Source of the DNA: Roseovarius sp.
Lineage (GTDB): Bacteria; Pseudomonadota; Alphaproteobacteria; Rhodobacterales; Rhodobacteraceae
Assembly: GCA_023260815.1 (NCBI GenBank)
Contig: JALQUE010000241.1
Span: forward strand, 1 to 17,617
DNA length: 17,617 nt
Direction of reading: 5' to 3'
Shown here: in pieces, positions 7,030-13,775 of the stretch
How the letters are laid out: every line of letters starts with the position of its first letter
How positions within the stretch are numbered: position 1 is the first letter of the stretch
Program-made: the position numbers and the translations under genes
The notes under the pieces: generated by a model
What the model was told of the DNA's origin: nothing
Seen by the model: the letters and a program-made list of their open reading frames with translations, nothing else
Databases searched by the model: none

Positions 7030-7926
7030 ATGCCGCATGATCACAGCCACATACCCGACCAAACGGGCGATCGCCGTGTCGCTTTGGCCGTGGCGGTGAA
7101 TATCGTTCTGACGCTGGTGCAGATCGTTGCGGGTGTCGTCTCGGGGTCGCTGGCGCTGGTTGCCGATGCCGTCCACAATCTGGGCGATGCGCTGTCGCTG
7201 GTCATCGCGTTTGTGGCGCGGCGGATCGGACGGCGTCCGCCGGATGCCAAGATGACTTTCGGCTATGGCCGGGCCGAGGTGGTGGCCGCGCTGATCAATT
7301 ACACAACCCTGATCGCGATCGCCATCTTTCTGCTGGCCGAGGCGGTGCAGCGGGCGATACATCCGGTCGGCATCGAGGGCTGGATCGTTGTCGTGGTCGC
7401 GGCTGTGGCCCTGGTCATCGACACGCTCACGGCATGGTTGATTCATGGCATGGCGCGCGACAGCATGAACATCCGGGCGGCCTTTTTGCACAATCTGGCC
7501 GATGCCATGGGCTCGTTTGCGGTGATCGTCGCGGGAACCCTGATCCTGCTCTATGACTGGCGCTTGATCGACCCGCTGGTGACGGCCCTGATCGCCGGAT
7601 ACATCCTTTGGCACGCGGCGAAAGGCATCCGCCCGGCGATCCATGTGCTCATGCTTGGCAGCCCCGATAGCCCCGAACTGGATGAGGTGACGAACGCGCT
7701 ATGCGGCATGGATGGCATAGAGGGCGTGCATTCGGTGCATCTGTGGCGCATTCAGGAACATGAAAACGCGTTCCAGGCCCATGTGGTGATGACGCCCGGC
7801 GCCGATGCAATGGCCCTGAGGGCGCAGATCAAGCAGAAACTGGCGGATCATTTCGGAATTCGCCACGCCTCGATCGAGATCGAGACTGCAAGCGCCCAAT
7901 GCCGTGAACCGGATTTTATCGGCTGA
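7030..7926 (+). CDS. Cation diffusion facilitator family exporter (CzcD/ZitB-like, probably Zn2+)
   Basis: 298 residues starting MPHDHSH at 7030, with AGCAGG about 7 nt upstream. An in-frame extension back to 6895 would overlap usp in another frame and is not family-like. Six membrane segments at about 17-37, 41-62, 82-107, 117-140, 155-176 and 181-200, then a cytoplasmic C-terminal domain (HSVHLWRI, HVVMTPGAD). The transport site shows His49-x3-Asp53 in TM2 (DAVHNLGD) and His154-x3-Asp158 in TM5 (FLHNLADAMG). The 2His-2Asp arrangement is that of zinc-preferring CDF proteins, which exchange Zn2+ for H+ in the inner membrane. The loop between TM4 and TM5 is short and lacks the usual His-rich stretch; a small His cluster is at the N-terminus. 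Cadmium or cobalt export is also possible. Confidence 0.92.
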   Translation: MPHDHSHIPDQTGDRRVALAVAVNIVLTLVQIVAGVVSGSLALVADAVHNLGDALSLVIAFVARRIGRRPPDAKMTFGYGRAEVVAALINYTTLIAIAIFLLAEAVQRAIHPVGIEGWIVVVVAAVALVIDTLTAWLIHGMARDSMNIRAAFLHNLADAMGSFAVIVAGTLILLYDWRLIDPLVTALIAGYILWHAAKGIRPAIHVLMLGSPDSPELDEVTNALCGMDGIEGVHSVHLWRIQEHENAFQAHVVMTPGADAMALRAQIKQKLADHFGIRHASIEIETASAQCREPDFIG

Positions 7927-7973
7927 CGGGGGCATCGTTGAGCCGCCGCTCCGCCATCCGGTCGCATTTTAAT

Positions 7974-8006
7974 CTTTCGTTCATCTTCGGCTCATGCGGC
8001 AGTCAG
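7974..8006 (+). promoter_or_regulatory. Tandem 11-bp direct repeats, candidate OmpR-type regulator binding site
   Basis: CTTTCGTTCAT (7974-7984) is followed directly by CTTCGGCTCAT (7985-7995), 8 of 11 positions identical. A third TCA at 8003 keeps the same 11-bp phase as those at 7981 and 7992. Head-to-tail 11-bp repeats are typical of winged-helix OmpR/PhoB regulators, which bind as tandem dimers. A possible -10 (TTAGCT, 8016-8021) follows. The site is 67-99 bp before the exported protein gene, and the response regulator gene lies just beyond that gene. The repeat is seen; the regulator assignment is inference. Confidence 0.5.
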
Positions 8007-8072
8007 GCTCGGTCCTTAGCTGTTGGTCATGCCGCGCGGATGGTCCGTGCGTAACCAGAAGGACACTACATC

Positions 8073-8639
8073 ATGAAATCAGTTGTTTCGGCAGTTGCTG
8101 CTGCATCCTTTTTCACGGTTTCGGCAAGCGCTGCGCTGGCCGTTGAAGCCACAATGATCGACACCACCATCACCCAGGCCGAGGTCGAGGCCGCGCAGGT
8201 TGCGTGGGGCGAGGCGCTTGTTCAGATCTCGAACGACTATGCCGAAGGCGGCATCGACAAGGCGCGCGCCACCGCCGAGGCCGTGATCGACGCAGCCTAT
8301 GGTTACGATATCGGGCCGGTCCTGTTCAAACCGACGCTGGCTGCGGCGCCGCAGACCTTCCGCACCACGTCGGAAGGTGCGCTGTCCTATTTCGTCGGCC
8401 ATGATGAGGATTTCCCCGGTGATTCCGGTTTCGCCCTGAAGGGCTGGACCGCGGTGGCAATCGACAATGCCGCCATCTTCATCAGCGGGAACACCGCCAA
8501 GACCATCGGCAATGTCCACATCACCGACACGACGGGTGCAGTGACGACCGTCGACAAGACATGGGGCTATCAGCGCGACGCTGAAGGTACTCTGCGGATT
8601 GTGCTGCATCACTCATCGCTGCCGTTCAGCGCAAACTGA
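8073..8639 (+). CDS. Exported NTF2/SnoaL-like (CaMKII association-domain-like) protein
   Basis: 188 residues with AGAAGGA (8057-8063) 9 nt before the ATG. The N-terminus is a Sec signal peptide: a Lys after Met, a hydrophobic core to about residue 20, and probable cleavage after ALA23, releasing a periplasmic protein of about 165 residues. The mature part (AQVAWGEALVQIS, FALKGWTAVAIDNA, DKTWGYQRD, then RIVLHHSSLPF at 175-185) fits a cone-shaped alpha+beta NTF2-like fold. The final histidine-rich strand is typical of the SnoaL/CaMKII-AD group. Homologues in this bacterial group are, to my recollection, sometimes misnamed phosphoribosyl-AMP cyclohydrolase; I see no basis for that. No enzyme motif is evident, and ligand binding is the likeliest role. 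The gene faces the two-component genes and has the repeats at 7974-8006 upstream. Confidence 0.72.
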   Translation: MKSVVSAVAAASFFTVSASAALAVEATMIDTTITQAEVEAAQVAWGEALVQISNDYAEGGIDKARATAEAVIDAAYGYDIGPVLFKPTLAAAPQTFRTTSEGALSYFVGHDEDFPGDSGFALKGWTAVAIDNAAIFISGNTAKTIGNVHITDTTGAVTTVDKTWGYQRDAEGTLRIVLHHSSLPFSAN

Positions 8640-8657
8640 TCCCGCCTCATGGCGGGA
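8640..8657. terminator. Short hairpin between convergent genes, possible shared terminator
   Basis: TCCCGCC, loop TCAT, GGCGGGA: a perfect 7-bp GC-rich stem exactly between the exported protein stop (8639) and the response regulator stop (8647-8649, inside the loop). Neither strand has a clear T-run after it, so it may be a weak or Rho-assisted bidirectional terminator or an mRNA 3'-end stabiliser. Confidence 0.45.
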
Positions 8658-9396
8658 CCACCCCGTCCCCATGAATGTCAACATCCCCGGCATGTTGGGG
8701 GCGGGGTGCTGTCATACGGTACCCAAGTCCGCGCACGGCGGTGATCGTCACCTCTGGGTCGATCCGGGCGATCTTGCGGCGCAGACGGCTGACATAGACA
8801 TCGACGATATTGGTCAGCGGATCGCGATCCGCCTGCCAGACCCGAGACAGGATGCGTTCACGGCTGACGGTCGCCCCGTTCGCGGCGACCAACACCTCCA
8901 TCAGGGCCATTTCCCGTGCGCTGAGGATGATCTCGGCGCTGGCGCAGCGTAGTCCCGGCAATTGCCGATCCAGGGTGACACCTCCGATGCTGGTGGGCTT
9001 TTTGGCGGGGTGCCGTCCCCGCCGCATCAGCGCTTCGATCCGCGCCAGAAGTTCCTCGAAATCGAAGGGTTTTGTCAGATAATCGTCTGCGCCGCGCCGC
9101 AGGCCATCCACGCGTTCATGGCTTTCGCCCATCGCGCTCAGCATCAGGACCGGCACATGATGGCCGCGCCGCCGAAGCATCTGGCACAGGGTCAGCCCGT
9201 CCATTTCCGGCAGAAGCACATCCAGAATCACGACACCCGCGCTTTGCTGACTGACGCAGCCGCGCGAAAAGGTTTCGGCGGCCGCCAATCCGGCGCGACC
9301 GGTGCGAACCCATTGCACGCCATATCCTTCGGCCTGAAGGCCGCGCATCACGAAATCGGCCACGCGGGCGTCATCCTCGATCAGCAGAATGTCCAT
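8647..9396 (-). CDS. OmpR/PhoB-type DNA-binding response regulator
   Basis: 249 residues. Receiver domain: acidic pair Asp8-Asp9, phospho-acceptor Asp59 (VVILDVLLPEMDG), Ser87 at the switch position (MLSAMG) and Lys109-Pro110 (YLTKPFDF). Asp59 is further along than the usual position near 51-53 because of extra residues around FSRGCVSQQSAG (43-54). The C-terminal winged helix (about 135-235) has the LSAREMALMEVL, VSRERILSRVW and VDVYVSRLRRKI elements and ends AVRGLGYRM. A short Pro/Gly/Asp-rich tail follows. It starts 8 bp after the kinase stop, so the two are cotranscribed with the kinase first, the reverse of many OmpR-type pairs. Its likely target is the exported-protein promoter. Exact subfamily not assigned. 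Confidence 0.93.
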   Translation of the reverse strand: MDILLIEDDARVADFVMRGLQAEGYGVQWVRTGRAGLAAAETFSRGCVSQQSAGVVILDVLLPEMDGLTLCQMLRRRGHHVPVLMLSAMGESHERVDGLRRGADDYLTKPFDFEELLARIEALMRRGRHPAKKPTSIGGVTLDRQLPGLRCASAEIILSAREMALMEVLVAANGATVSRERILSRVWQADRDPLTNIVDVYVSRLRRKIARIDPEVTITAVRGLGYRMTAPRPQHAGDVDIHGDGVVPP

Positions 9397-9404
9397 GTGC
9401 CTTT

Positions 9405-11048
9405 CTACTCCTCGTGTTCGGGCCTATCGTCCGGCACAGTCCCCACCAGAGGCAGACCAACAACGGCGATGACCCCGTGCCCGTCAGGCCGCCCCCTGAT
9501 CTCAAGCGTTCCGCCCTGCGCATGCGTAAGTTGCTGCGCGATGGCCAGCCCAAGCCCCAACCCGTCAGGCCGGTGTATTCGTGCGCCCTCGGACCGCCAA
9601 CCGCGATCGAATATCCTGTCCAGATCGTCGGGATCGATTCCGATGCCCTGATCGGTGATCCGGATCTCCAGCCGATCTTCAGGGTCTTGCGCCACCGCCA
9701 GGCGCACCATTCCGCCCGGATGCGAATAGCGCAGCGCGTTATCCAGAAGACAGCCAAGCACCTGCCTTAGCCGTGCGGGATCGGCCCTCAGTGTCATGTC
9801 GCACTGCGGATCGGGGCCGTCCAGGATCACATCGCGCTGCCGGGCAAGGCTCTGCGCTGTCTCAAGCACCGGGCCGATCAGATCGGCCAGCCCGATGTCG
9901 CGCACCGCAATAAGGGGCTGGCCCTTGGGGTCGCGCACAAGGACCAGCAGATCCTCGATCAAGTGTCCCATCTGTCGCGTGACGCCAACAATCCGTTCCA
10001 GTGCTGTGCGATAGGCCTGCGGATCCGCCGCCTTGTGCCGCAACGCAACCTGAGCCTCGCCCCGGATCACGGTCACGGGCGTGCGCAATTCGTGACTGAT
10101 ATCGGCAAGCAACTGTTGCCTTGCACCTTCCGAGGCGGCCAGTTCATCAAGCGTGCGCCGCAGTTCCACGGTTCGCGCGGCCACGGTGCGTTCCAGTTCG
10201 GCGCGGTTTTGCTGACCGCGCGCACGCGCGGCTTCGACCTCGGTGGCCATGGCGTTCAAACGCTGTCCCAGTGTCACGAATTCGGTATCGCGGAACCGGT
10301 TGAACCGATACGAGAAATCCCCCTCATGATAGGCGCTGAGGCCGTCTTCGAGATGTTTCAGCGGCTGACGCAGGCGGCGTGCCAGAAGGACGGCCATCAG
10401 GAACGTGGCCACAACTCCGAAGCTGCCCGCCGACACGAACAGACCGCGCGCCGCTGACAGGCCGTCATCGGCCCGAGCGCGTTCCCGGTCAAGCGCTGCG
10501 GCCTCGACCGCCAGGGCGTCGCGCAGTGCATCAGCCAAAGGCACGCCGCGCAGCTGGTCGAAATCTGCGTCAATCACCGCCATCGGCCATGTCTGACCAT
10601 CGTCCTGCATCAGCAGCCGCGCTGTCTCGCGGTCCAGCTTGCCGACCAGATCGTTCAGAAAATCCAGCAGGCCAAGACGTTGTGCGTGTTCGTCCAGAAC
10701 CTTGCCGCGTTCCAGGTCCAGCTGCGCGGCACGCTCGGCCTTGCCGGAGATGCGGGTGATCTGGGCGCGCATCCGCATGAGACTGGCATCCCGCTCGCCC
10801 GGATCGGCCACCTGATCCAGCGCCTGCTGATAGCTCCATTTTCGCAGGCTGGCCTTTTCAAGGTCGAACTCCAGAAGGGCCGTGTAGATGTCGCTGGCGA
10901 TTCGACCCCGTTCGACCCTGTATTGTGATTGCGCCAGAACCTGCCAGCCCAGCCAGGCAAAGATCACGGCAGGCGCGGCAAGCCCGACCATCGCAAGCTG
11001 CAATTGCGCCGCGTAGCTGAATGTCCTGTGAGGCCCAAACCCTGTCAT
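9405..11048 (-). CDS. Membrane sensor histidine kinase
   Basis: 547 residues from the ATG at 11048, chosen because it precedes the first membrane segment closely and has AGGGCGG about 8 nt upstream; the ATG at 11090 would add 14 residues and cannot be excluded. TM1 about 17-39, a mainly helical periplasmic domain about 40-200 rich in charged residues, TM2 about 203-223, HAMP 224-275 and a coiled coil 276-312. HisKA follows, with phospho-acceptor His319 (DISHELRTP). The HATPase has N box Asn437 (LLDNALRYS), G1 DQGIGID (466-472), and G2 GLGLGLAI (496-503). All catalytic motifs are intact. The periplasmic domain is not a family I recognise, so the signal is unknown. It probably phosphorylates the regulator encoded next. 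Confidence 0.92.
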   Translation of the reverse strand: MTGFGPHRTFSYAAQLQLAMVGLAAPAVIFAWLGWQVLAQSQYRVERGRIASDIYTALLEFDLEKASLRKWSYQQALDQVADPGERDASLMRMRAQITRISGKAERAAQLDLERGKVLDEHAQRLGLLDFLNDLVGKLDRETARLLMQDDGQTWPMAVIDADFDQLRGVPLADALRDALAVEAAALDRERARADDGLSAARGLFVSAGSFGVVATFLMAVLLARRLRQPLKHLEDGLSAYHEGDFSYRFNRFRDTEFVTLGQRLNAMATEVEAARARGQQNRAELERTVAARTVELRRTLDELAASEGARQQLLADISHELRTPVTVIRGEAQVALRHKAADPQAYRTALERIVGVTRQMGHLIEDLLVLVRDPKGQPLIAVRDIGLADLIGPVLETAQSLARQRDVILDGPDPQCDMTLRADPARLRQVLGCLLDNALRYSHPGGMVRLAVAQDPEDRLEIRITDQGIGIDPDDLDRIFDRGWRSEGARIHRPDGLGLGLAIAQQLTHAQGGTLEIRGRPDGHGVIAVVGLPLVGTVPDDRPEHEE

Positions 11049-11168
11049 GCGCGCCGCCCTGTCGCCCGTGGTGCCTGTGGTGCAGGCCATGTTCGGGCCG
11101 TCTCTCGTTATGCGACGCTTCAGGCTGTACCATAGCCCCTCGACACACCGCGCAAACCACCCGGCGAC

Positions 11169-11196
11169 CTTATCAGCCGTCGGATGCGTCTGGCAA
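11169..11196 (-). promoter_or_regulatory. Candidate sigma-70 promoter for the kinase/regulator operon
   Basis: On the complement, TTGCCA (11196-11191, 5 of 6 matches to TTGACA), a 16-bp spacer and GATAAG (11174-11169, 4 of 6 matches). It is in the 193-bp gap between the DUF1285 stop and the kinase start and would give a leader of roughly 70-115 nt. One arm of an inverted repeat falls in the spacer. Confidence 0.4.
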
Positions 11197-11238
11197 TCGC
11201 GGCTCTGCATTCAGGGCAGATGTCGCCCTGCCGACGGC
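11176..11238. repeat. Nested inverted repeat downstream of DUF1285
   Basis: Outer arms GCCGTCGG (11176-11183) and CCGACGGC (11231-11238) are perfect complements. Abutting the second arm is an inner hairpin CAGGGC/GCCCTG (11212-11217 and 11225-11230, 7-nt loop). It directly follows the DUF1285 stop on the minus strand, so it could mark that transcript's end, but there is no T-run. The outer arm also overlaps the candidate kinase promoter, so an operator role is possible. Confidence 0.4.
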
Positions 11239-11241
11239 GCC

Positions 11242-11835
11242 TCAGAGGTCAGGCAGGTCAGCCTCGGGGATCATGCGAAAGAACGCGCCGCCCGACCACA
11301 GGCCGAACCAACCATCGGAAACCTCGCCGATTTCGGCCAGCCGGTAAAAGCTCTTGCGGTCGATCAGCGCCTCCAGCCCGTCTCGGATCATTACGTAGGG
11401 GGATGGTTCTTGGGTGTCGGGGTCACGCTCCATCCGGATCGGATTTTCCGGGCCCGCCACAACCTTGTCACCGATATTGGTCTCGAAAATCAGATCCTGC
11501 TGCGTGCCGCAGCCCTCGATATCGACATCCACCGCCACGAACGGCGCATCGTCTACGGTGATTCCAACCTTTTCGACGGGTGTGACAAGGTAAAACCGGT
11601 CACCCTCGCGGCGCAGGATGCCCGCAAACAGCTTGACCAGGCCGAACCGGTTTATCGCGCCGCCCTCGTGGTACCATGTTCCGTCGCGGGCGATGCGGAT
11701 ATCCAGATCACCGCGATAGGGCGGGTTCCACTGATGAACGGGCGGCAAACCCTTGCCTTGCGCCGCCCGGACCGAGGCTGCGACACTTTCCGCTGACAGC
11801 GTCGTGATCGTATCGTTGCTCATTGCTTTTGCCAT
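11242..11835 (-). CDS. DUF1285 domain protein
   Basis: 197 residues if started at the ATG at 11835 (MAKAMSNDT), or 193 from 11823; neither has a strong ribosome site. The frame stays open far upstream, but that part is antisense to moxR and is not coding. Recognisable DUF1285 features: GLPPVHQWNPPYRGDLDIRI (25-44 counted from the 11823 start), GTWYHEGGAINR, the FYLVTPVEKVGI segment, DAPFVAVDVD, and a C-terminal GGAFFRMIP. No signal peptide, membrane span or catalytic motif. Function is unknown. It stands divergent from moxR across a 57-bp gap, an arrangement I associate with alphaproteobacteria, so a functional tie with the MoxR operon is possible. Confidence 0.85.
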   Translation of the reverse strand: MAKAMSNDTITTLSAESVAASVRAAQGKGLPPVHQWNPPYRGDLDIRIARDGTWYHEGGAINRFGLVKLFAGILRREGDRFYLVTPVEKVGITVDDAPFVAVDVDIEGCGTQQDLIFETNIGDKVVAGPENPIRMERDPDTQEPSPYVMIRDGLEALIDRKSFYRLAEIGEVSDGWFGLWSGGAFFRMIPEADLPDL

Positions 11836-11892
11836 TTCGGTTTCGCGCGATACACTCTTACCGAAGGATATAGTCCCGACTGGAGTTTTGCC
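11836..11892. promoter_or_regulatory. 57-bp divergent promoter region, DUF1285 / moxR
   Basis: The only space between two divergent starts, so both promoters must overlap within it or extend into the genes. A -10-like TATAGT (11869-11874) points towards moxR, but no -35 at proper spacing is evident. GGAG (11883-11886) lies 7 nt before the moxR ATG. Confidence 0.4.
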
Positions 11893-12900
11893 ATGACCGA
11901 TGATGCCGATCTGCTTGCCGGAATTGAAGCGCTGGAAGACAAACTGGCGCAGGCGCGCGCCTCGATAACCCAAAGGTTCATCGGACAGGAGCGCGTGGTC
12001 GACCTGTCTCTGTCGGCGCTTCTGTGCGGGGGGCACGGGCTTTTGATCGGCCTGCCCGGTCTGGGCAAGACGCGGCTGGTGGAAACCCTCAGCACGGTGA
12101 TGGGCTTGAATACAAACCGTGTCCAGTTCACGCCCGATCTGATGCCTGCCGATATTCTCGGGTCCGAGGTGCTGGAAACCGCCTCTGATGGCGGACGGGC
12201 ATTCAAGTTCATTCCCGGCCCGATCTTCTGCCAGTTGTTGATGGCAGACGAGATCAACCGCGCCAGCCCACGGACCCAGTCGGCCCTGCTGCAGGCGATG
12301 CAGGAACGGCAGGTCACTGTCGCGGGCGCGGATCGGCCTCTTGATGCGCCGTTCCATGTGCTGGCCACACAAAACCCCATTGAACAGGAAGGCACCTACC
12401 CTTTGCCTGAGGCGCAGCTTGACCGCTTTCTGGTGCAGATCGACGTGCCCTATCCCGACCGCGACACCGAGCGCGGCATTCTGATGGCCACCACCGGCGC
12501 CGAAGAGGCGACATCCCATCAGGTGTTCGATGCGGCCGAACTGATCGCGGCGCAAAAGCTGCTGCGCCGCATGCCGGTGGGCGAATCCGTGGTCGAGACG
12601 ATCCTCGATCTGGTGCGCGCCTTCCGCCCCGAAGACACCACCGCCCCCGAAGCCGTCCGCAAGGACGTCGCATGGGGCCCCGGCCCGCGGGCGGCGCAGG
12701 CGTTGATGTTGACCGTGCGTGCGCGGGCGATGCTGCAGGGCCGTCTTGCGCCTGATCTCGATGATGTCGCGGCGATGGCGCAACCTGTTCTGGCGCATCG
12801 CATGGCACTCAATTTCGCGGCCCGCGCCCGTGGCGAAAGCCTTGAACGTCTGATCGCCGAAACCGTCGCCCAGATCACACGGGTCGAGGCCGCAGCGTGA
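11893..12900 (+). CDS. MoxR-family AAA+ ATPase
   Basis: 335 residues. Walker A GLPGLGKT (53-60), Walker B LLMADE (115-120), sensor 1 ATQNP (158-162), and the MoxR signature regions VQFTPDLMPADILG (77-90) and EGTYPLPEAQLDRFL (166-180). The C-terminal lid carries GPGPRAAQAL. MoxR proteins are chaperone-like ATPases that act on partners containing vWA domains, often to insert metals or mature complexes in the cytoplasm or at the membrane. The partners here are encoded directly downstream: its TGA overlaps the GTG start of the DUF58 gene. Family is certain; the client is unknown. Confidence 0.95.
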   Translation: MTDDADLLAGIEALEDKLAQARASITQRFIGQERVVDLSLSALLCGGHGLLIGLPGLGKTRLVETLSTVMGLNTNRVQFTPDLMPADILGSEVLETASDGGRAFKFIPGPIFCQLLMADEINRASPRTQSALLQAMQERQVTVAGADRPLDAPFHVLATQNPIEQEGTYPLPEAQLDRFLVQIDVPYPDRDTERGILMATTGAEEATSHQVFDAAELIAAQKLLRRMPVGESVVETILDLVRAFRPEDTTAPEAVRKDVAWGPGPRAAQALMLTVRARAMLQGRLAPDLDDVAAMAQPVLAHRMALNFAARARGESLERLIAETVAQITRVEAAA

Positions 12901-13775
12901 CGGATGCCGCCCATCTTCGCGCCCGTTCCGAGGCCGAAGCCGCCCCGCTGCCGCCGCTTCTGGCGCGGGCCGAGCAACTGGCCGGGACCGTCCTTCTGGG
13001 CGAGCACGGGCGCAGGCGCGCAGGGATGGGCGATGATTTCTGGCAATATCGACCGGTGATGCCAGGCGATGCGCGACGCGACATCGATTGGCGCCGCTCG
13101 GGCAAATCCGACGCGCAGTTCGTGCGGCAACTGGAATGGCAAATTGCCCAAAGCGTGATGATCTGGGTGGATGACGCGGCCTCGATGCGGTTTTCCTCTG
13201 ATGCAAACTTTCCTGAAAAAGCGGATCGTGCTCGGGTTCTGGCGCTGGCGGTGTCGATCCTTCTCAACCGCGCGGGCGAACGTGTGGGGCTGACCGGTCA
13301 GGCCTTGCCGCCGCGCCGGGGCGAATCGCAAATCCTGCGCTTGGCCGAGGCGCTCACGCAAGAGAGCGATGAGGATTACGGCACGCCCGACCTGAACGGC
13401 CTTCTCCCGCATGGGCGCGCGCTGTTCATTTCGGATTTTCTGGGCGCCACCGATGCCGTCCGCGCGGCCCTGACCACCGCCGCGGATCGTGGCGTGCAGG
13501 GCGTGGTTCTGCACCTTCTCGACCCCGCCGAAGAGGCGTTTCCCTATCGCGGCCGCACCATCTTTGAAAGTATGGGCGGTACCATGGCGCATGAAACGCT
13601 CAAGGCGTCGGACCTGCGCGACCGCTATCTGGAACGACTGGCCGAGCGTAAGGCCGAGCTGCAATCGCTCTGCGCCGCCACCGGCTGGCAATACGGGCTG
13701 CACCATACCTCCGATCCCGCGCAATCGGCGCTTTTGTGGCTCTACCGCGCTTTTGACGGGGGACTGTCGCGATGA
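12897..13775 (+). CDS. DUF58 domain protein (MoxR partner, vWA-like)
   Basis: 292 residues with a GTG start in a GTGA overlap with moxR. The DUF58 signature QYRPVMPGDARRDIDWR (50-66) is clear and is followed by a vWA-like alpha/beta region. The expected metal-site motif DxSxS is altered: the strand ends IWVDDAASM (89-97), so full MIDAS coordination is doubtful. No membrane segment, so this is a soluble short DUF58 rather than the long membrane-anchored type. The usual MoxR-DUF58 pairing suggests direct partnership. Its stop overlaps the next start (ATGA). Confidence 0.92.
   Translation: MTDAAHLRARSEAEAAPLPPLLARAEQLAGTVLLGEHGRRRAGMGDDFWQYRPVMPGDARRDIDWRRSGKSDAQFVRQLEWQIAQSVMIWVDDAASMRFSSDANFPEKADRARVLALAVSILLNRAGERVGLTGQALPPRRGESQILRLAEALTQESDEDYGTPDLNGLLPHGRALFISDFLGATDAVRAALTTAADRGVQGVVLHLLDPAEEAFPYRGRTIFESMGGTMAHETLKASDLRDRYLERLAERKAELQSLCAATGWQYGLHHTSDPAQSALLWLYRAFDGGLSR

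Noticed and set aside
11836..13206. Upstream extension of the DUF1285 frame to 654 codons
   Set aside because: The extra part is antisense to moxR and DUF58 with Arg/His/Gln-rich sequence. The family starts near 11835.
12519..13724. 401-codon minus-strand frame across moxR and DUF58
   Set aside because: Shadow of two genes with clear AAA+ and DUF58 motifs; no recognisable protein.
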